A DNA stretch of 17,552 nt from the NCBI GenBank assembly GCA_945865705.1, contig CAMBEY010000026.1:1-17552 (forward strand), given 5' to 3'. Shown here in pieces: positions 13,320 to 17,552 of the stretch; within the stretch, counting starts at the first letter, position 1, and every line of letters begins with the position of its first letter. This DNA comes from Candidatus Sulfopaludibacter sp. SbA3. GTDB lineage: Bacteria; Acidobacteriota; Terriglobia; 2-12-FULL-54-10. The notes under the pieces are model-generated. The model was not told the DNA's origin. It ran no database searches and saw only the letters and a program-made list of their open reading frames with translations. Made by a program: the position numbers and the translations under genes.

Positions 13320-16300
13320 ATGAAGCTTAATATCCGTTTGCTCGCACTCCCTATGCTGAGTCTGCTGTGCGCCGCCGCTTCGCTCGTTTCCCGCATGGAG
13401 GCGCAGACGCCTACAGGAACTGTCACCGGCATGGTGCGCGATGAGAGCGGCGCGGTGATTCCCGGCGCCACGGTTATCGTCAGCAACGACGCTACTGGCA
13501 TCAAGCGCACCCTACAGTCTGACGCCGCAGGGCGCTACCGCGCGCCGGGACTCGATCCGGGACACTACTCCGTTGAGGTCCAGAACGCCGGGTTCCAGAC
13601 GGAAGTGCGCCAGGGCGTGCAGATCACCGTGGGACGTGGCATCGAGATCGACTTCTCTTTGCGTGTCGGGCAGATCTCCGAGAAGGCCGTGGTTACCGCG
13701 GAAGCTCCGCTGGTTGAGACCGTCACCAACACGCTCTCGGGTCTGGTGGACGAGGACACCATCCGCGACCTGCCGCTCAATGGGCGCAGCTTTGATCACC
13801 TGATCGCCTTGCAGCCCGGCGTGCATTGGTTCCGCACCGGCGGACACGTGCCCACGGGCGGACTCATGTCCGAGTACTTCACCGTGGGTGGCTCGCGCGC
13901 TCTCTCCAATCAATATCTGGTGGATGGCACGGAGTTGCTGGGCATCGGCGGGCAGTCCATCCTGCCCGGCGGCGTGCTTGGCAAGAACATGGGCGTGGAC
14001 GCCATTCAGGAGTTCAACGTGCTTCTAGGCAACTACGGCGCGGCCTACGGCAAGCGCTCGGGCGGCGTCGTGAACATCGTCACCAAGCCCGGCACGAATC
14101 AGTTGCATGGCTTGCTCTACGAGTTCCTGCGCAACGACAATTTCGATGCGCGCAACTTCTTCGATATCAACTCTCAGCCGCCCGAGTTCAAGCGCAACCA
14201 ATTCGGCGGCTCAATGGGCGGCCCCATTCGCAAGGATCAGACATTTTTCTTCGGCACGTATGAGGGCCTGCGCGAAGTGCTCGGCCTCACCAGCCGCGCC
14301 GTGGTGCCCACTGATGAGGCCCGCACCCGCGCCGTGCCCGCCATCGTGCCCTACCTCGCGCTCTATCCCCGCGCCAATGGCAGGGATTACGGCGATGGCA
14401 CCGCCGAGTACAATTCGTCGCCAGCGCGCATCTCCAGCCAGGATTTCTTCCTCGGTCGCTTCGACAACACTTTCTCTGAAAAGGACAGTTTGTTCCTGCG
14501 CTACGGCTACACCAAGTCCAAACTGCGCGACCCCGAGTTGAATCCGCTGACGTTCACGGGATCAAACAGCGCCAGCCACACGCTGACGCTGACGGAGAAG
14601 CACGCCACGGCCACCACGTTGAACGAAGCGCGCTTCGGCTTTAGCCGCGCCCGGTCATTTTCCGGCACCCAATACGTCATCGAAACCAGCCCGTCGCTCG
14701 AGTTCATGCAGGGCGCCGGCTCAGTCGGACAGATCGACATCGGGCTGGTCGGCGCGGGCTCGGCGGGAGGAGCAATTGTTCGCGCGGGCAACCGTAATGC
14801 GCAGGACCGTGCGCTGGTGATCAATCAATTCGAGTTCGCCGATCAGGTCACGCACTATCGCGGCGCGCACGCGCTGCAGATGGGCGGCACGATCCAGCGG
14901 ATCCAGCACAATGAGAATTTCCAGGGCATCCCGCTCGGCACCATGGAATTCAACGGCCTGGCGGACTTCCTGGCGGGCAGGCCGTCGCGCTTCACCGGCG
15001 CGCCTCCCGGCACGGGCGACGCCACCAAGGCTTACCGCCGCATCTACTTCGCCGGATATTTCCAGGATGACTGGAAGTTTCGCTCCAACCTCTCGCTGAA
15101 CCTGGGGCTTCGCTACGAGATCATGACAGTGCCCACCGAGGCCAGCGGCGACCGCATCTCGAACTATCGCACGCACTTTGAAAACGGCAATCGCGTGGTG
15201 GATTCGCGGCCGACTTTGGGCAGCCCATTCTGGCAAGCCAGCCACAAGCTATGGTCGCCGCGCGTCGGATTCTCCTACAACCCGGACGGCGAGGGCAAGA
15301 TGGTCTTCCGCGGCGGCTTCGGGACTTTCTACGATCAGCTGGTCTCCGAGTTCCGTTTTTACACCAACGCCAATCTGCCGTTCTTCGGCAATCTGCAAGT
15401 GAACGCTGATCCAGCAAGAGGCATCTTTGTCCCGTTCCCACTGGGCTTGACCGGCACCAGCTTGGTGCCTTTGCCGGCGCCGCAAGGCGTGGACCACGAG
15501 TTGAAAGTTCCTGTGAAGCTGCAATGGAACTTCTCGATCCAGCGGCAGATCACCGCCAACTCGGCTTTGAGCGTGGCTTATCTCGGCGCACACTCCTACA
15601 ACTTGTCGCGCGTGGCCGACTTCAACACGCCCATCCCCACGCTGGTCAATGGCGCAAAGTTTTTCGCCGCCGCACCACTGCCGCGCCGCAACCCCACGCT
15701 GGGCGGCAGCCAGATTGTGATGACCGACACGCACGGCTTCTACCACGGCCTGCAGGCGGACCTGACGCAGCGCATGTCCAACAGCCTGCGCGGCAAGTTC
15801 TCCTACACCTTCTCGCGCAACATCGATGAGGCTTCGTCCATCACCGGGCAGGAAGCGCTCGGCGCGCCCGCCACGGCGCAGGACCCGGAGAATGTCCGCG
15901 ACGATAGAGGACTCTCGTCGTTTGACGCGCGGCACACGTTTGTCTCGAACTTCACCTACGACCTGCCGAAATTTGCATCTTTAGGAAGTTGGGGCGGCGC
16001 GGCGGCGCGCATCGCCAATGGCTGGCAGTTCAGCGGCATCTTCACCACCAACACCGGCGAGCCGTTTACCGTCCTATCCGGCTTCAACCGTTCGCGCAGC
16101 CAGAGCCGCAGCGTGGCTGATCGCCCCAGTCTCGCCGCGGGCAAGAGCAACAATCCAGTCGTGGGCGCCGGCGCAGGTTGTGGCGTGATCGCGCCGGGCG
16201 AAACGCTCGGCGGGCCGGAGCGCTACTATGACCCCTGCGCGTTCGTGCTTCCCGACATCGGCACCTACGGCAACTTGGGGCGCAATACGCTCATCGGCCC

Positions 16301-16550
16301 GGGATTCATCAGCGTGGATTTCAGCCTGGTGAAGGCCACCTCCATCAGCGAACGTTTCCAGGCGGAGTTTCGCGCGGAGATCTTCAATCTGCTCAACCAC
16401 GCCAATTTCGGACTGCCCAGCAATTCCGTGCTGAACGCTCCGCCGGCGGCCACGCCGAATCTGCTGAACTATCGCGGCGCGGCGGGCACTATCTCATCCA
16501 CCAGCAACACCTCGCGCCAGATTCAGTTCGGCCTGAAGATTTCGTTCTAG
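13320..16550 (+). CDS. TonB-dependent receptor, Oar-like, with carboxypeptidase-regulatory domain
   Basis: Large outer-membrane beta-barrel that imports a ligand with energy from TonB-ExbB-ExbD; the substrate is unknown. From ATG 13320 the product is 1076 residues. It starts with a signal peptide (MKLNIRLLALPMLSLLCAAA, cleavage before about residue 30). Next is a carboxypeptidase-regulatory-like domain (about 32-110: TVTGMVRDESGAVIPGATVI, then SDAAGRYRAPGLDPGHYSVE). A plug domain follows (about 115-255: DEDTIRDLPLNGRSFDHLIA, AIQEFNVLLGNYGAAYGKRS, GGVVNIVTKPGTNQLHG). The barrel fills the rest, with late strands such as FRAEIFNLLNHANFGLPS, and ends IQFGLKISF; a terminal Phe is the usual barrel-assembly signal. 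No SusD-type lipoprotein lies beside it, so this is a lone receptor as in the expanded acidobacterial paralogues. It is transcribed away from uppP across the repeat-rich region. Confidence 0.92.
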   Translation: MKLNIRLLALPMLSLLCAAASLVSRMEAQTPTGTVTGMVRDESGAVIPGATVIVSNDATGIKRTLQSDAAGRYRAPGLDPGHYSVEVQNAGFQTEVRQGVQITVGRGIEIDFSLRVGQISEKAVVTAEAPLVETVTNTLSGLVDEDTIRDLPLNGRSFDHLIALQPGVHWFRTGGHVPTGGLMSEYFTVGGSRALSNQYLVDGTELLGIGGQSILPGGVLGKNMGVDAIQEFNVLLGNYGAAYGKRSGGVVNIVTKPGTNQLHGLLYEFLRNDNFDARNFFDINSQPPEFKRNQFGGSMGGPIRKDQTFFFGTYEGLREVLGLTSRAVVPTDEARTRAVPAIVPYLALYPRANGRDYGDGTAEYNSSPARISSQDFFLGRFDNTFSEKDSLFLRYGYTKSKLRDPELNPLTFTGSNSASHTLTLTEKHATATTLNEARFGFSRARSFSGTQYVIETSPSLEFMQGAGSVGQIDIGLVGAGSAGGAIVRAGNRNAQDRALVINQFEFADQVTHYRGAHALQMGGTIQRIQHNENFQGIPLGTMEFNGLADFLAGRPSRFTGAPPGTGDATKAYRRIYFAGYFQDDWKFRSNLSLNLGLRYEIMTVPTEASGDRISNYRTHFENGNRVVDSRPTLGSPFWQASHKLWSPRVGFSYNPDGEGKMVFRGGFGTFYDQLVSEFRFYTNANLPFFGNLQVNADPARGIFVPFPLGLTGTSLVPLPAPQGVDHELKVPVKLQWNFSIQRQITANSALSVAYLGAHSYNLSRVADFNTPIPTLVNGAKFFAAAPLPRRNPTLGGSQIVMTDTHGFYHGLQADLTQRMSNSLRGKFSYTFSRNIDEASSITGQEALGAPATAQDPENVRDDRGLSSFDARHTFVSNFTYDLPKFASLGSWGGAAARIANGWQFSGIFTTNTGEPFTVLSGFNRSRSQSRSVADRPSLAAGKSNNPVVGAGAGCGVIAPGETLGGPERYYDPCAFVLPDIGTYGNLGRNTLIGPGFISVDFSLVKATSISERFQAEFRAEIFNLLNHANFGLPSNSVLNAPPAATPNLLNYRGAAGTISSTSNTSRQIQFGLKISF

Positions 16551-16648
16551 CGTAATGAGCGGGAAGTGCGCGGCGCCGATCCATTGTCCTGGCGGATGGG
16601 ACCATGAATCGGCTCGGGCGAAGGATCGGTGTGGCGACGCGATCATAT

Positions 16649-17551
16649 TTACGGCAGAACGGCTTTGACCGGTGCTTCCCCAGTAGTGGGGATGGTGATC
16701 GCGGCGGCTGGGTTGGCGCCCAGAGCGAGTAGCAGACTGGCGGCGCTCGGGTGTGGACCAAAAGGCTTCTTGGTAAAATTGGCGATCTTGATTCCGATCA
16801 ATCCCTGCGCGATGCTCAGCGGCGTCTGCTCGAAAACATCGCGTACATCCAGGCTCGCGCCACGCTCCACCAAAAACTTGATGATGGCCTCGGAGCCGGC
16901 GTAAGCGGCCCCATGCAGCGCGGTCCAGCCATTCTCGCCCACCGCGTTTACATCGGCTCCCAAGTCCAGAAGAAGCTGGGCGATGGCCAGCGATTCGGCG
17001 TCCTGCCGCGGCGCGCGGTCCTCGAAAGTTCCGAGGCCGCCGGCTACCATTAACGCTGTGGTGTTTTGTGCCGTGGCAATTTTCGGGTCCGCGCCGCGAT
17101 CCAGCAAAAATCGCACCAGCTCGATATCACCGGTTCCCACGGCGAGGAAAAATGGCGTGGCCCCGGTCATGCTGAAGCGCGGCGTGCTGCCGGGCAGCAC
17201 TGGATCTGTTTTGACGCGCGCGTTGATATTTCCTCCGCGATCCAGCAGAGCCGTCAGCAGCGTCTTCATATTCGGACGGAACATGAACGACGCCACCGCC
17301 AGGTGCCCCGGCACGGCGGAGATGTTGGCCATCCCTTTGAGAAGCGCATAGTGCATCGCCGTCAAGCCATCTTTGTCGGCGGCGTTTGGATCGGCGCCCT
17401 GCTCCAGCAGGAAAAGTGCGAACTCCTCGCGTCCCCGCGCCGTGGCCACCACCAGCGCGGTGCCAAATTCCGTGGCGGAGTCGTTCACCTTGGCGCCGCT
17501 TTCCAGCAACAAGCGCGCCATGTTGATATTTCCCTGTTGCCCCGCGAACAA
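16649..17551 (-). CDS. Ankyrin-repeat protein, 5' part outside the window
   Basis: The last 300 residues of a protein made mostly of ankyrin repeats, helical protein-interaction modules. About seven repeats are visible. Examples are NMARLLLESGAKVNDSATEF, ADKDGLTAMHYALLKGMANI, GATPFFLAVGTGDIELVRFL and GENGWTALHGAAYAGSEAII, each with the G-x-TALH-type turn and LL-x-x-GAD endings. A loop of about 40 residues between repeats (around PVLPGSTPRFSMTG) is longer than standard. The frame stays open to the right edge, so the true start and any signal peptide or enzymatic domain are not visible. The gene converges on the receptor with 98 bp between stop codons. The binding partner is unknown and the function cannot be named. 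Confidence 0.85.
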   Translation of the reverse strand: MFAGQQGNINMARLLLESGAKVNDSATEFGTALVVATARGREEFALFLLEQGADPNAADKDGLTAMHYALLKGMANISAVPGHLAVASFMFRPNMKTLLTALLDRGGNINARVKTDPVLPGSTPRFSMTGATPFFLAVGTGDIELVRFLLDRGADPKIATAQNTTALMVAGGLGTFEDRAPRQDAESLAIAQLLLDLGADVNAVGENGWTALHGAAYAGSEAIIKFLVERGASLDVRDVFEQTPLSIAQGLIGIKIANFTKKPFGPHPSAASLLLALGANPAAAITIPTTGEAPVKAVLP

Positions 17552-17552
17552 C

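Noticed and set aside
13175..13510. Minus-strand frame of 111 codons over the receptor start
   Set aside because: It lies antisense to the signal peptide and ribosome binding site of a well-supported gene and has no recognisable product.
15249..15935. Long minus-strand frame of 228 codons inside the receptor gene
   Set aside because: Shadow of a GC-rich coding sequence; the receptor frame has clear family motifs throughout. The same applies to long antisense or out-of-frame stretches at 4889-5551 and 7889-8491.
16551..16648. Bidirectional terminator between the receptor and ankyrin genes
   Set aside because: Only CCGATCC / GGATCGG with a 40-nt loop and a 4-bp stem are visible, with no T-run; too weak to report.
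17549..17551. TTG at the right edge as the start of the ankyrin protein
   Set aside because: The frame is open to the edge and begins inside a repeat, so this is almost certainly internal sequence.

Overview
The window looks like chromosomal DNA from an Acidobacteriota-type bacterium. It is GC-rich and diderm: it encodes a TonB-dependent outer-membrane receptor. Two things suggest the phylum. One is the large receptor with an N-terminal carboxypeptidase-regulatory-like domain (the Oar-like family greatly expanded in Acidobacteriota). The other is a perfect palindromic intergenic repeat of a type I associate with such genomes. The phylum is an inference from family composition; no rRNA gene is present.

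Layout. From 1 to about 12.83 kb, ten genes lie on the minus strand with short gaps. In transcription order (right to left) they are uppP, ftsK, dapF, an LD-carboxypeptidase gene, mpl, a GT39/ArnT-like membrane glycosyltransferase, aroC, rmuC, def and fmt (cut by the left edge). From 12830 to 13319 is a 490-bp divergent intergenic region rich in inverted repeats. A TonB-dependent receptor runs on the plus strand from 13320 to 16550. It converges on an ankyrin-repeat protein on the minus strand, cut by the right edge.

How the genes fit together. The right half of the minus-strand run is a cell-envelope block. UppP regenerates undecaprenyl phosphate, FtsK segregates DNA at the septum, and DapF makes meso-diaminopimelate. 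The LD-carboxypeptidase trims recycled tetrapeptides to tripeptides, and Mpl reattaches the tripeptide to UDP-MurNAc. The carboxypeptidase and mpl genes overlap by ATGA, which suggests translational coupling of two consecutive peptidoglycan-recycling steps. The left half is housekeeping: chorismate synthase, RmuC, and the peptide deformylase/formyltransferase pair that handles N-formyl-methionine.

Most notable. (1) DapF keeps its substrate-binding motifs but has Ser at both positions normally held by the two catalytic Cys. (2) UppP carries about 50 extra residues in a loop, and the DNA encoding them is a nested palindrome, as expected of an in-frame inserted repeat element. (3) The uppP/receptor intergenic region holds a perfect 37-bp inverted repeat, a wider inverted repeat around it, and an NtrC-box-like palindrome. 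I found no defence system, CRISPR array, prophage, transposase, tRNA or rRNA.
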